64,000 bases of DNA, from NCBI RefSeq assembly GCF_040954835.1, contig NC_090704.1:40366979-40430978 (forward strand), given 5' to 3'. Of the stretch, positions 1 through 14,109 are shown in pieces. Source of the stretch: Lepisosteus oculatus. Its lineage: Eukaryota > Chordata > Actinopteri > Semionotiformes > Lepisosteidae. Position 1 is the first letter of the stretch. Every line of letters begins with the position of its first letter. The notes beneath the pieces are model-generated. The model was not told the DNA's origin. It ran no database searches and saw only the letters and a list, made by a program, of their open reading frames with translations. A program made the position numbers and the translations under genes.

Positions 1-275
1 ACTTTCCCCGACAGAAACTTGTCAGCACTCAACCAACTTAGACAAGAACCAAGGGATCTCCATAGCAACCTAGGAATGTTTTCTTTAATAATAGGCAACT
101 TTTATGCGGTATCCCCTCTCGGAGACTGTGCGATATGCAGGGTTAACTCCTAATTCATTTTCAGACAGCTGCCAGTAAAACCCAAATGCAGTCAGCCAGC
201 CACCCTTTCAATCTACCCCTCCCCTCACATACAGTTATAGCATCTCCCTTTCTGAATGACAATTGCCAAAGTAGG

Positions 276-288
276 ACTTCCTACAGTA
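276..288 (+). repeat. Left target-site duplication of the 289-809 insertion
   Basis: ACTTCCTACAGTA, repeated exactly at 810-822. The 13-bp length is typical of target-primed (LINE machinery) insertion. Confidence 0.75.
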
Positions 289-809
289 GGAACAAGTAAT
301 AGGTTTATTCCATGCTGAAAAAAAAGAAGAAGAAAGAGAACACAACGTTTCGGCCGTGGAGCCTTCTTCAGGTGTGAGTGAGACAAGGCAGTAGGCATTA
401 CTATTACTTGTTCCTTTGCAGCCTACGCATGCTGATGCAGCTACCCACCTGAACTATATTAATATAGGCAGACTTGTTTTCTTCTAATACTCTCAATTCA
501 TGTGCAGGTGTCATTTCACACTTCTCCTCACCTCTCTTGACCTCGCACCACTTTATTGGCTACTCTGCCTCTCCCTTGCCCCCACCTCCTCCTCTGTCCT
601 GTTTTTTGTTTTCCTAGGCTATATTATCTTTGCTGACCGTCCTATCTTTCTCAGACACACCTGAAGAAAGCTCCATATTTGAAATATTTGAAGAAGGCTC
701 CACGGCCGAAACGTTGTGTTCTCTTTCTTCTTCTTTTTTTCAGCATGGAATAAACCTATTGTTCCTTTGCAGCCTACGCATGCTGATGCAGCTACCCACC
801 TGAACTACT
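289..809. mobile_element. Composite retroelement insertion with internal inversion
   Basis: 521 bp between perfect 13-bp duplications. 303-375 is the reverse complement of about 683-755, including GGCCGAAACGTTGTGTTCTC. The 3' end unit TTTGCAGCCTACGCATGCTG, continuing to CACCTGAACTA, occurs twice in forward orientation (about 415-462 and 766-808). 289-302 GGAACAAGTAATAG is also inverted at 401-414. Either 5'-inverted (twin-primed) LINE/SINE insertion or nested insertion of two copies of one family fits. No coding region remains. I recall similar sequence as an interspersed repeat of fishes but cannot name the family. Confidence 0.75.
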
Positions 810-822
810 ACTTCCTACAGTA
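810..822 (+). repeat. Right target-site duplication of the 289-809 insertion
   Basis: Second exact copy of ACTTCCTACAGTA. Confidence 0.75.
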
Positions 823-3800
823 TGTGACAGAGGGTTATGCTTCAGCTCACTAATAAAACTCAAGCCATATTTAAGTAAACCCTCCAGTACAGTGTATGAT
901 GGTTCAGCGACCTAAGGTGAATCAACAAGTGTGTCTTTGCAAGGGCATTTTTTCCAGTTTGCTTCAGTTAATATTTTATTGGGGAACACACTGGTTTAAA
1001 TTGGTTTCTTTAGCAAGGTTCCAGTGCATTGGAATAGAAAGGATTGAATTTGAATTGTAAAAATGTTGAAAAGTATGCAAATTTAAAAGACAACAGGAAA
1101 AGCATTTTTGTAGCAGTTACATCGGGCACTGCCCTGACCAAACAGTGTTACTGTATATCTTCTTAGGGACTCCAAAGGAGTATGTGTAATTTAAAAAACT
1201 TGTTTAGAGAGGATGTCAACAGACAGATTATAGAACCAGCATCTGATTATATCAGGTTGTTTGATCTTCCTACTGGCATCTAATGGCAGTTCATATTTAC
1301 AGCCCTTCTGTGGACTGAAATATAGTTTGGTTTTGACTCATTGAGATTCACCACTCATTGAACAAGTATATGTTCAAAGGGGCACTTTGTTCATAGTGTA
1401 CTCGGAGAAACCTGTTTGGAGTTACTGGTGTCTTTAAACTGGTTTGGGGAGTTCAGATAAGGAACACATTCACCTTATCTCTTTTATTTCTTTAGTTATT
1501 GAACATGGCAAACATTTTAGGCTTTTTTCTGAAGTTTTTGTTAACAACTGCAACTTGTACCATTCATACACAAAAGTGTTTGTATTATTTAAATCACATA
1601 TTAATTATAACTTTTGTCTAGTGGCAGAATACTACCTCAGAAATACCACTAAAAAGTGGTAAAAAAGTGTAATACTAAAAGTAAATGAAGAGAAAAAGAG
1701 ACACTAAACAGTTGAAAAAAAACAATGAAACTTTAGAAAGAGGTCCACCTTCAGTTTTTTACAGAAAGCTTATACACTTACAATGTTAGATGTTTTTAAG
1801 TTCGATTAGGACACTAGAAAGGTCTGAAATCAATGTAAATCTAGAAAAAGATAATTCAGTGAGAAAAAAAACAGATATTATCACAGAAATAAGGAAAGAA
1901 GAAACCAAAGTGAACCAATTCACATAATTTGTGTTGCTTTTTTAACAGTAGATATTTATATTTACAAGTATATATAATTTGACCAACTCCCTGTAATACA
2001 TAAATAAAAAATACATTAAAATATCAGCCTTTCATATATATGTCTGTAGGTTTTGCATTAGAGTTTACATCACAGGAGGAGGCCTTCTGCAGCCATGTCT
2101 GTGGTTTTCAGTATTATTACATTATTACCACTTAGCTCTGGAAAACTCACATGCTCGCTCAGAGACATTGGATAATTTGGGAAGGTGGTAATCAAGAGGA
2201 AAACCATACTTTGGAAATTCAGTCTCTGTTGATGTGGTGTGAATCATACTGGCTTAAAATTGAAAAGTCACAACTTTCTGTCACCGACTAAACTGCTGTG
2301 ATCCTTATAAACATGGGATTTAACAGATGTCACCCCGCCCCCCGAAATCCAGACAGTTTAAAACTGTGCTGTGTAAAAGGCCCGAATCGTTTGGCACAGT
2401 GGAGTTGGTTGCTATTTACAGTAGGTAGTGGTGCAGTGCATGCTCAAACCCCATGAGCACCTGGGATCGAATTCAGGAAGGGCAGCAATCATCACTAATA
2501 TATATCTCAATGCTGTCACTTTTGTGCATTGATCTGGCATGTTTGCATACATGCTTGAATTAAAAAATAGTTCTGTATTTTTTTTCTTGCAAGGCCCTCC
2601 AAAGCATATGATATTTGGTAAGAATCATGGCAACATTTGGAATAAATTCTTAAAATAATTTTAAAATAACTTTCCCAACATTGTGCTCTAAACCGAGTAG
2701 ATGGCATTCCAAGTGTGTTATTGTGATTAATATGAAAAACCAACAGGCCATGCATCAGTGAAGTAGCCAAAGCACCCATGCAGTATTTAGTTAGATGGCT
2801 TTTTAAGTATTTGTTCTGTAGCCAAGACATCTGAGCACACTTTTTTTTATAGAATCAAAAAATGAATAACAAAACAAGGCATTGCATGACCTGAATTTGT
2901 GGTTACCCTAACAGATAGGTTTGAAGATTTAATATCCAGTTCATTGCTACTTTACACTGAAATACCGGAATGTAACTCCATTGCCTTGTCTTATTACACA
3001 GCTATGAAGTTGCTTGGCCATTAAAAAAAAAAAAACTTCATTTATTACAGTGCTGCAGAGAACGTACCCAGGAAACTAAATGCAATGATTGTCTTGTCTC
3101 ACACACCAACCTTGAAAGGAAGCATTGCCACTTTAATCAAGTTCACATGATATTAAGAAATTCTTGAAGAGGGAACATTTTTTTCCCTTAATATTCCTTA
3201 ATTTTAGATAAAAGGTTGAGCACAATATTAAATCTCTGGAAAGTGGATCTGTCATGCTTGGCTGCCAGTCTATCCTAGCAGACAATCATCACTTTTTAAT
3301 AAAGCAGCTCACCTAGAAGCTGACACAGTGGTCAGAAAGGCTCAGGGAAGGGGTTGCAGCTGTCACATTAGTTTTGTGTAACTTAGTTACTCGTTAACAA
3401 ACATTTCAACATCGGCATTTCAGAGATTTGATGATGGAAGGTGGCATGAGAAATATTGCTTCTGCAGGTCCTGACTGTGAAATATTTTCCCCAAGGGTAA
3501 TCCGAGGTTCCCTGCAGGTAAGTCATTGTGGTTCAAAATTACAAATTGTTGTACAGTGAGTTTACTTTCCAGTGCTGCTTATTCAGTTTGTGCACAAACA
3601 GTGTGCTCACTCACTTTTTCTTTCTTCCCGCCATAAACAAAGCGTAGCATCTTTTTCAAATGAAGAACTGATCACCATGAGCCTCCATAACTAAACAGCT
3701 TTTTTTTTCTCTGAAACTGCGCTCCATAAATAGCCTCACAAAAACTGCCTGTTCTTTATTTTAGTCAGAATTTCCGGAGGAGGTCAAATTGTGATCTCTC

Positions 3801-4020
3801 TTTTACTCTCTCTTGTGTATAAATACTCACCTGCTGTGCCCCCCTTGTGCACATCTTCTCTAGCCCCCCTCCCTCCACCCACCATTGCAGCTGTCTCCCT
3901 GGCTCGTTCTTTACAAGTGAGGGGGGGTTTTGCAGCCTTGACCTTTTGGGCATGGCTGTCATTTCCTTCTCAAGGCAAGTTAATGCCAGCAATAAAATAT
4001 TAAGTACATGTAGTGGAGTT
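823..4020. other. 3' gene desert, nothing recognised
   Basis: AT-rich non-coding DNA with short A and T runs (for example 3023-3035). Open frames of 70-104 codons show no family resemblance and are taken as chance. Confidence 0.55.
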
Positions 4021-4025
4021 AGTTT

Positions 4026-4185
4026 GGGCACGGTGACGTCATCGCCCTCCCTGCGCGTAGCAGGGACCTCAGCTGCCTGCCTTTAGCTCATGCGACTGGT
4101 TCCCTGTTGTGTTATACCGGAGACCCGGGTTTGCGCCCAGGCGTTGTGGGACAAACCGGCGGGGTGGAGCGGCGAGGGCATGATA
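4026..4185 (+). mobile_element. Probable tRNA-derived SINE head (GC-rich)
   Basis: A sharply GC- and CpG-rich 160-bp island in AT-rich DNA. It holds an A-box-like TAGCTCATGCGA (4084-4095) and a B-box-like GGTTTGCGCCC (4128-4138) 44 bp apart, the spacing of an internal RNA polymerase III promoter. The would-be T-stem pairs 4 of 5 positions, but the acceptor stem does not pair, so this is not an intact tRNA. Confidence 0.45.
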
Positions 4186-4195
4186 CACTATCCCA

Positions 4196-7100
4196 AAGTC
4201 ATTGTCTCATCAAATCATAACTGAGCAACTGAAATGAAATATTCACAAAACTGAAAGTAGGAAGCAGAGAATGTTGACAGCTTCATTGACACTAATTTTC
4301 TGATTCAACAGTTGACCCCCATATGAACAGTGTTCCAAGGCTAAAGTCATTCAGATCTACTCAAAATCCTCTGGGTTCTAGCAGAGGACTTACTGGACGA
4401 TTTTTCGGAGGGAATTCATCTGAGACTGTCAGCTTCTGTATCTAAGGTTTCTAAGACCATGAATCTTTAGAATTCTTCTGAGTTACATAATGACATGGCA
4501 GAGAAGAAATTCAAATTTAGAGCAGAAATCCCCACAGGATCTGCGGGGTCAACCACATAAGAGAAATGTTTCCAAATGTTCAATGTTTGGGGTGCACTTC
4601 TTGATTGTTCCAGGACATTGACAGACGAGAAGTGCCAGCAGTAGCTGTTCACTAGTATATATTCTGTGCAATGTTTAATGTTCACACATGCAGTAGTGTT
4701 TATTTCCAGGAATATCAATTCTGCACATTTTGAAATATACTTGAGAAAATCACTTTTCCATCTGTTTTCTGTCCTCTCTTGTGTTACATTAAAGTAAGGT
4801 ATGTCAAGAAAATTATTATGCACTGGATATAAGGAGTGAAATTCCAAATATTTACTTCTATGGTGTAGACATATTGTATAACTGTTCATGCAGCACATAG
4901 ATTTCTATTAATGCTTATAAAAATAAATACATCCACAAGCTTAACAATATCAGAAGAGAATGATTTCTAAATGCTCCCATGTTTGATTTTTAATGATGCA
5001 GCTGAATACTAAAGAGGAATCATGGAGTGATGCATTTTATTTTTTGGAAAACAAAAGCTATTTTAAATTACAGTATGATGTACTATAGTATAAAATCAAC
5101 AATGTTCTTTTATCTAACTTCAGGTTTTTTAAACAGACTTTGGAAATTAATGCCACCCTTTTCCAAGAATGCTTTTATATAAAATGTGGTAGATTTTTTA
5201 TTATACATTTGTTCAATGTTATCTGCAATTAGTTAAAATTCATGGTTTCGAAGTTTTGTACATTTTGCATTCCCAGGCAGTTTATGTACGGAGAGTGACT
5301 GAGAGAAGACGTGGTTTTCCATAGAGTCACAAAACAGTGGTAGAACCTGTTAACCCCAGTCATTACTGATCATAACATTGACTTTTGAGGTTTTATCATC
5401 AGGTTTGCCCTACTTCCTATTTTTCTGAGCACAGATGCAAACCTTACAGGAACTGTACATTCCCTTGCATGACACATATGCCAGTTATACACAGACTTCA
5501 ACTTGGTACCAGCATTGATTCCTCGAAAGGGATTTTTGAAGCACTTGTACATTCAGATTTTTGTATGGTAGTCATGATGTTGTGGCCAAAACCTAAAGCC
5601 TTGAAGTTCCTGCTGGAAAATTCCAAACAGTCCCTGCAATGCACAGCAGTAATAATGATTAATTAGCCTTAAAGGTTAAGGTAAAATCACAGTTGAAACA
5701 AACTAGAGATAAACAAAGCCCATTACTTTACTGTACATTTAAAATAACATCAGAATTTAGACATTCCAGAAGGTATTTCTTGTCAACTTTCTTGTGAACC
5801 TTTGCTTAAAAACCTTTCCAGGATTATCGGCCTAACATTTCATGATCTATCTCATATTATTTAAGTAGTCAAACATCCAACTCATAAATAATAATTCAGA
5901 ATTTGAGTTTATAACTGGTGACAACAGCATTGTCTGTTTTATGTTTGGTTTTTTTTTGTAGAACCTTACTGTAATTCTGATCTTTGACAGTTACTTATTA
6001 AATCAGATTTTTCTTGTCGTTGTTTCCTCTGGCTTGGCAGCATCACTTCATTGTCATTATTCTGGGCTTGAAACACACATTTTGAATGATAATATATGAA
6101 AATGAATACTAGGAGACTATGTTACATAACCTTACGTTTCAGTTTGTTTCAGTATTTGGCAATATATTGATGTATAGCATAAACATTCTTGATTATATTA
6201 TTGTGGGGGAAATATGATTATGACAAAAAGTTAAACAAATTTAAAACATCTAGCATACTTTTTATATTGTTTTTCTTACAAATTCTTAAATTTCTCTCTG
6301 TTCTCTGTACTAGACATTACTGTTCATTACTACATTTTAATTCTTACTTTTAAGACCTTGTAAGGCTTTTCTACCTCCTGAAATCCTAATTACTATAATT
6401 TTAAAATAGTGAACTTTGACTTGTATTGTGACTGTGATCTGCTCACTCACAACAAGAATTGTATTTTTTCTACTTTTATTCTTTTTTGATATTCCTTTCA
6501 TTCCTTCCCTCTATTATCACAGCCTTCATGAAATGTCCTTTCTAATGTTGTCCTCACATAATGTCAGTGCCAGTACCAGACCTGGTGGAATGTAAATGGA
6601 GAACTGTATTTTCTTTTGTCATACATATTTGAAGTATATTGCCCACTTCTAAGAAAACATCAAACACTTATTTAAAAATTATAATGCATCTGTACTGCCA
6701 TTATCACTGCTACTTCCCTTAAATGTTTAGCCTCACAGATTAGTAAAACCTTCAGGACGTCATTTCTGAATACGGTGCAGTCCTACATATGCCCTTTCCA
6801 ACTAAAAAAGGAAATGCAACAATTGTGGCATGTGATATTCTGGCTCACAACAGCATTTTAAAGAACAGAAGAAAATCATCCATTGAACTTTAAGTGATAC
6901 TTCACACCTCTTTGGACTACTGAAAAAAGATTAATTAATGTTTTTAACTCTTTTCTTCTGCAAAGGATGTGCCACCTTGCCCAAGACTATATATTTAAGA
7001 TTAATTTCAACCTTTTCCCAGGCTTTAAAAAGTACGCCCCTAGGAGCCCCTAGGAGCCTGGATCAGCATCAATCAATTCACGATGACAAAATGCTGAACT

Positions 7101-7545
7101 GCTTAACAAAAAGAGTCTATGAACAGAACTTCACTGCTCTAGATTTGTACTGTATCTTCTGCTTACTGTGCGTTTCTAATGCATTTCTCAAGCTTTGTCA
7201 GGGCTTCCTTTGTTATCTAATGATTTATCTCTCTATTGCGTGTCTTTACGTTTTTTCAAAAGGTGCATTTTATTTGCAAAAGCAATCATGGCAACAATGC
7301 ATATAAACCTTAACACTCTTCTGAGAAGTTCAGTTCTGGACTGAATGCAAGATTACTTTCCTTGGCTGCTTTCAGATTCCTATTTATTCCTAGTTAACTC
7401 CAACTGCTGCTCGGGATGCAGGATGTTGTGGTGACCATCCCAGTACCATGCTCCATGCCAGAGAAACCCACCCTGGGATACCACCACAGATTTAAATGAC
7501 AATATGAAATGGGCAATTACAGTAGTTAAACCATCAAAGGCTGCT
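4196..7545. other. 3' gene desert, nothing recognised
   Basis: Non-coding AT-rich DNA. A local duplication CCCCTAGGAG/CCCCTAGGAG lies at 7036-7056. The longest frames (143 codons at 4898-4467 minus, 122 at 6938-7306 plus) resemble no known family. Confidence 0.55.
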
Positions 7546-7549
7546 TTTT

Positions 7550-7780
7550 TTATCACCTTGGTGGTGATTTATGGTGCGAACGCGGATGAGAACAAATGAG
7601 CAGACATTAGCAGGATGTGTTGTGCATGCTAATGACGAGCCAGCTCTTAGCTGGCCTTAAGGCCATTCCCAGGTCACAGTAGCTTAAATATAAACTCCTG
7701 AGCAGGGAGTACCTGGAGTTTACACCAGCATGTTGGGCAGGGTCAGCCAAAAAAGATAGGGATACCTGCAGCCTCTTTGC
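7550..7780. promoter_or_regulatory. Candidate regulatory element with nested palindromes
   Basis: Contains the inverted repeat CATTAGCA/TGCTAATG (7605-7612, 7627-7634), a hairpin-capable CCAGCT-CTT-AGCTGG (7640-7654), a perfect 14-bp palindrome TGGCCTTAAGGCCA (7652-7665) and a nuclear-receptor half site AGGTCA (7671-7676). The density of symmetric motifs in about 75 bp is unusual for the window. Enhancer function is an inference. Confidence 0.4.
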
Positions 7781-7784
7781 CAAC

Positions 7785-10700
7785 CTAAGATAATACAGAG
7801 TAAGAAATCTCCAAAGGCAATTTCATGACATGCTTCAGTTTAAAGGTTGGTCTGTTGCCTGATGATCACAGGGAACAGTATGATGTAGATAATACCAGTT
7901 AAATCAAGGTAATTTTTTGAAAAATATTATCCCAGTGGTTAAAGTTTACGTTATGATTTTGTGTTTGTTTTTCTTTTAAAAAGTGGTAGAGGGCTTGCTG
8001 GAGAAAGGACTTGGAATGGTTTTCCTTCTCTGCTTTCTTTCTGAACTCACGGGGCTGACAGCTTGTGGGTCAGATCATTCTGTCTCGACATGCCAAATCT
8101 GACATCAATGTTATGATTTGCAGGGGTTGGGCATTTGATTCCATTGGAAGGCGCCTTCTTTCTTGTGCTGGAAAATAGCATGTAGTGGTATGTTTGGTTT
8201 GATCTACCCAGGACTTACAATACACTGTAGACCAGACAAAATGTGCTGGGATTTATGAATGATATAGAATCACTGGGTGCATCTGCATAATACAAAGCAA
8301 ACTGGGTCAACTGTCAAAAGGTGATTAAGCCTATCTGTTCAAGCTGTCTTTTTTGTACCAGTCGGTCACAGGAATAGATGCACTACAGTAAACCGTCTAA
8401 AAAAAAGATACCACATTTGGTTGCTAATATTTAACAGAAGATGACTCCCAAAATTAAGTTACATAAAATATTAACATAATAGCAGGGAAGACAGCACAAA
8501 CCACAGCTGGCACATAGTCTGCATGTAATAAAACCTCTAAACTGGCATTAAATGAATTCAGTCCACGACTGAGCCATAAAAGAGAATATAAAGCATGTAA
8601 AAAAAGTCTGAATTATTCCACTTTTATTTAGAAATGACTTTCAAAAAATAACTTCAAGGAAATTATAAAGACGTCTTTGAAGACAAAAAGAAAGATTGAA
8701 ACAAAAATGGTAAGGTAGCCAATGTATTCCTTAAGCTCAAAAATACTTTTTTTTGTTTCTGACATAAATTTTTATTTCAGTGTTAAATGGTGTGATTATG
8801 TACGTCACTGAATTTCCACCATTAGCTCATTACGTCACCAGTTCATCAGGCTGTGTGAAGTTTCACAGTGTCTTTTTGGACACAAAAGCATTATGTAATC
8901 CCCCAATAAAACCAAACCCATTGCAACACTGGCCCAGTTAAGAGGTTGAACCTGCCAATAGCTACATCGGGAGAGCAGACTTTTCAAGTCTTGAACACAT
9001 GAACAAGGTGATGTGCGTAACTTAAAGCTGAATAGAAATAGACATTCCAGTACTACAATAATCCAAAGCCATTGAGAAAGGAATGGTAAACTGAACACAA
9101 ACTGTTTTCTGCTTGCCATCTCAATCTGCAGAATTCAGGCCATTTCAATATTTTTTATTCTATTTTAAGATTGCAATTCACTAACAAAAACATAAGGGTC
9201 TGACTGCCTTTAAGTAAATATACTGTACCTGTAACATAAAGCAACTTAAAGCAACATAACTTTCCCCTTTGAAGTACCATTAAAGAAGGCATCTACTCAG
9301 TAGAATGCTTGCCAGAGAAGGATTTACAAATTACTAACTACAGAGTTGTAAATAAAGGTTTTCTGGAGTTAAATTATTTCTGATAAAAAATATTTTGCAC
9401 TGTGCAATGCTATCACGATTACTGTATAAGATACTTAGATTAAAAAAAACGTGCAATGTTAGTATTTCTCTTATTTGAAGTTTTATGTACCTATTCCTAT
9501 GTCATCAGGGTTGTGAATAAATTTGAATTGTACTATATTTGTATGGATTAAATGTAATGTATGACAAGGTACATTTCAGTTTCTTTGGGTTTGTAGTGTT
9601 TGCAGTCATTCCTTGTTTTAGCCTCAATGGACCTGAATTCTACAAGAAAATGATAGCAAAAACTGAATCTATTTTTTCACCATTGATTATTTGGTTACTT
9701 TTCATTCAATTTGTACTGTATTCAGACTCCTTGTCTTTATAAACTGTAACCCAAAAGGTCTTGTTTGTATATTTTATTATACAGATTCAACACATTAGTA
9801 CTGAATTCTGAAAGAGCTGAGGAGGCAATGTGTTAATCATTCTAAGAGCTAATTTCCTTTTGGTTATTAAGCACTTCACCACACATTGTGTGCATTAAAC
9901 ATGTTGCAGGAAGTACAACTGTAAGCATGTAAATGGGGATTACATCATGTCGTTTAATGTTTTACCTTTTCGTAATGACTTACACTGGCATTTAATTCAA
10001 AGTAGTTGAAAATAGTGAAAGTCCAAACCTCTGTTAAAGGGTGGGCTGTCCCAGACCCCTTTTCTCAAGCCTATTCATTAATGATTTCCAGTTTGGTTTT
10101 AAAAGGGAGCTCCTTTTATGTGGTTGAGATAAAGTCGTTTTCAGTTTGCACTTGGCAATGGCGCTGCTGGGACCAGCAGACCATTACTAGAAAATAAACC
10201 TAATTATTTTCTGCGGTAGCCTGGTTCAATTACCCTTTTCCAGCATGAGCTTCTAACCCCCTCCTCAGTACACAATACATGTCAAACCTATAGTCCTCAT
10301 CCAAAAAGTGAGATCACAGAAGGAAATTGACGCACAAAACAACCAAAAAAAGTTTTCAAAACTGTTTTAGCTGTTAAGGCAGTATGATTCTATAAAAGCT
10401 CTGTCATGTGATAGGCAATCACACATGCATGTGCATGCTGGTTTAGTCTGTTTCGTTTTCAAATACAAGCAACTGATGTCTTTAGGAAGCAAAAATAAAA
10501 GGCTTTTTTTGGATGGGAGCCACTTTAATCTTTTATTTATTCCTTAAAGGAGAAATGCATTATACAAATGTTCACTCTCTGCATTTTTTACAATGAAGAC
10601 TGTAGAGCAATTTCAGTAGTATTAAGTCTATGTATGACCAAACAAAAACAAGGTGTATAATGTATATTTGTTATTTTTAAACAAATCATCTTCTCATACT

Positions 10701-13700
10701 AATATATAATATATTAATCATTCATTTCTGCCACATAATCTGACCTGAATTCTGCTCCAGAAAGATGGGAGCATGCTCAGTCGATAAATTTAATTGAAGG
10801 ACCGTTCACTTGAAACTAAAAGTAAAAAAAGGAGTGAAAAAAAGAAAAATGCTGGCATAAACTCTGACATGGTATAAACGTATAACATATGTTTTTATAA
10901 ATGCAGTCAGATGGCTTTATTTTTTGAATCCCCCAAGGAGACAACCGCTTAACCTAAAACTATACGGCTTATAAACTCATCTTTTCTCCAGTATCCCTGC
11001 CCTGCTTTGAGCTGGCACACTGTGATATAGGGCTTCCATTACATAGGTCTGGGACACTATCATACACTAAGTTCCCATTCTATGCATATATATTTTTTTT
11101 ATACCTTTATCTTGTTTTTATACTGACATGCTTTTCCTTAACCACGGGAGTGGGACTGTAGGCAGGGGGTGTGAACAGCACATTTTTGGAAATGGTTCAT
11201 CTTCCTAAGTTCAACTTGCACACTTTATTAACCCCATGAAAGGAGCTACAATAGGAACAGGACCTTGATAAACCAGCAACTATTTAACATCTTAGCCCCA
11301 TGCTAATGAAAAACAATTTGCTTAATTATGTTTCTTTTCCAAAGTTGCATCCTCAACAATTTCTGTTAGAGCCCTTGCTTCTCGTTGTTTTTAACCCATG
11401 GGCTGCTCTCAGTACAACAAATGCATCTGCAGGCGTTAAGCATTAATTGGAACTGTATTTCCAATGTTATAATCAATAGACATGGGCAGTGGTGTGCACT
11501 TGTCACAATTTTATTATCTCAAGCAAAATGATGATACAAATTGTCACCTCTCTAAATACTGGAGAACCACGACAGCCAAAACCAATAATAATTGAATACT
11601 ACCACGTATAACTCTGTCTAGACTGGGAACGGTTAAAATTTGTACCCTCTCGATTTTGTTTGAGACATTGGGGCGGGTGTGGGTTGGCGGAACAGGCAAG
11701 TAAAGTGAGCATTCTATTGAGGTCTTAGTTTGGCTAATCTCCCCCATGTGACAACCCAGTGAGCTTTGCTGTAATGGAATGCCACAGACTGTTGTATAGG
11801 GGACAAAAAGAGACAGAGGCTTAATCTGCAGGGGGCAACGCTCTGTGTTCCAAAGCACCACAAACTCTACAGGGGAAAAAAATATTTCTCAGGGTTCTCC
11901 CTGCCTTCGTCAACAGCATCCCTCCTGGTACCCCATCTCATCAGCAAGGAGGAATAACCCTAAAAATCTCCACCCTTAAAAAAGGAAAACCTTTAACAAA
12001 ACTCACGGAATTACTCTATGGTAACACTCTTTCTTGAAGATACCACATCTGCTCTACAGTCAATGCACACACGTTCCAATGAATTCCAGAACTTAGAAAT
12101 AATGTAATAATGAATGCCTGGAAGGCAAATGCTCATCTGGGAAGTATTGATTCCTTGGTTTCTATAATTCTCAGTCAGAAGTACAAAACGATTTTTTTCT
12201 GTCTGCAATCTCATATAAGTATCACACATGCATATACAGTGTGCTTCCAACTCACTTACTAAACTTCTATCTGAAGTGTTTAAGATGAAATTGCTGTCAT
12301 TTGTACAACTATTATATTGTCTTCCATAAGCATATTAATGTCTACAGTGTGCTTTTGTTATTTTCTTTTCTTAAATCTTAGGTGCTTCTATTTAAAACAA
12401 TAGAAAATACTTTAGACAGCCCCAAAACACACATGTGCTACATGTAAATATACATATACTTTTCCTAATCTGAATAATAGCCTGCTTTTGACACCTGAAT
12501 TCCCAGGAACAATGCATCCAGTAAACAAAACTAATTTTAGGATTTTTACAGCAAAAGTTAACGGACTCCAAAAGTGATTAAAAAATTTGCTTTTATTTTA
12601 TCAGCAAATCTTTACATTCATTTCTGTTTTCATGAGAACTCAACTACTTCACAACAATCGTGATCTATACTGAGGTATAGAAACAAAGCATGTACCATCA
12701 CACTTATACCTTGGTGTGTGATTATTCTATTTTGCATGTGGTAAGTTGTTACTTTGATATCTGTTAAATTCACTTAATATTCATCGGCAAAAAATGTTGT
12801 ATTTTATGTATGTTTCTGTTTACATTTACTTTACAGTAGATAAACTGTAGACTAGCTCTAGATTAAACAAAAGTTATTAATTCAGAGATTTGTACCCCAT
12901 TCATCTCAACAGATCCTGGATCATGATCAAAACCCATAATGCTTCAAATTATATTAATTCATAGATTTCAATTTAGACAAAATTGTATACTCTACAAAAC
13001 CATTGCCCTCTGTAGTAGAACTCTCAGATTAAGATGTTTTGAAGTAATAGGCATGTCCTTTGAAGTGCCCCCTCCTGTGCATACAGTACATCAAACATAC
13101 TGTAGGAACTGAAATACATTTACCAACGTACTGTACAGAATCCAAAATATAACATTGATGTTGCTGTCGATTGCAGAGGTTACATTTTTGTGTAATTAAT
13201 AAAAATAAAAGAAGGATGTAAATACTTTTTGCATGTCAGAATTAAAGCAAGCCCAGAGCAGAATTTAACAAGAGCACAAGGGTAAACAGTAAGTGCCTAC
13301 ATAAACAGTACTATGGGTTTTACAGTTGGTATAACATTATAATATAAATAATACATAATTTATTGCATTAATGATAACTACTATTAGACGTTACAATAAT
13401 AATACTAAGTAGTATAATAATACTCTCAACATACAGTACAATGTCATACCAGTGTATGCAATCACAAGGCAGAGACTTTTTCAACAGCTGGAGAAAATAA
13501 TGTATAAATATTAGGGTTATATGTAATACAAGAAACTCTTGCATGGGACATTGCATCCAAAATATTCCTGATCAATTCAATGCAAAATCCTGCCTTCTAT
13601 TATAGAAAAAATAATCTCCTTGCTCACATACTTCCTAGGATCCCACCCAGGTATTAAGATTACAAGGTAATCTTGTAGTTTATCTTATTATTATACTGTA

Positions 13701-14095
13701 CAGAGGCTGGGATATTCTGCAGCGCTCAATAAGCATAAACATTGTTTGAAGCAGTCTATGTAGTTTTCTTCATTTTCTTGAAAGTTGCTTTCAGAATGCA
13801 CAACGATTAGCCGGATCATTTAAAGTAAGAAACGTCTTGTTTTTCATGGCTTTCAAATGACCGAATAAAGTTCTAGCGTAATCTGTTAAGGATTATGCCG
13901 TGAAGCCCTAGGATATTTCCCATTGTGCAAAAAAAACGTGTGTGAAACTTCAAACCACCCACCCCACCCGCCAAAAAAAAAAAAAAAAAGAATAAAAATC
14001 CAAAACCAAAAGTGTCTGTCTGACACTGTGTGACTTCCCAGTGCTGTTCTGGAATTCAAATGGAGACAGTATAATGAATAAAAGTCTTGGGGGGA
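7785..14095. other. 3' gene desert, nothing firmly recognised
   Basis: AT-rich non-coding DNA. A 17-base A run sits at 13973-13989 beside a C-rich stretch. Frames at 9119-8835 and 11861-11544 (minus) and 9539-9742 (plus) have no family resemblance. The piece 10030-10200 is less AT-rich but has no clear content. Confidence 0.5.
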
Positions 14096-14109
14096 ATAAG
14101 GACACACTA

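Noticed and set aside
4467..4898. 143-codon minus-strand frame
   Set aside because: No recognisable domain, ordinary AT-rich composition and no splice or promoter context. A chance frame of this length is plausible in 64 kb.
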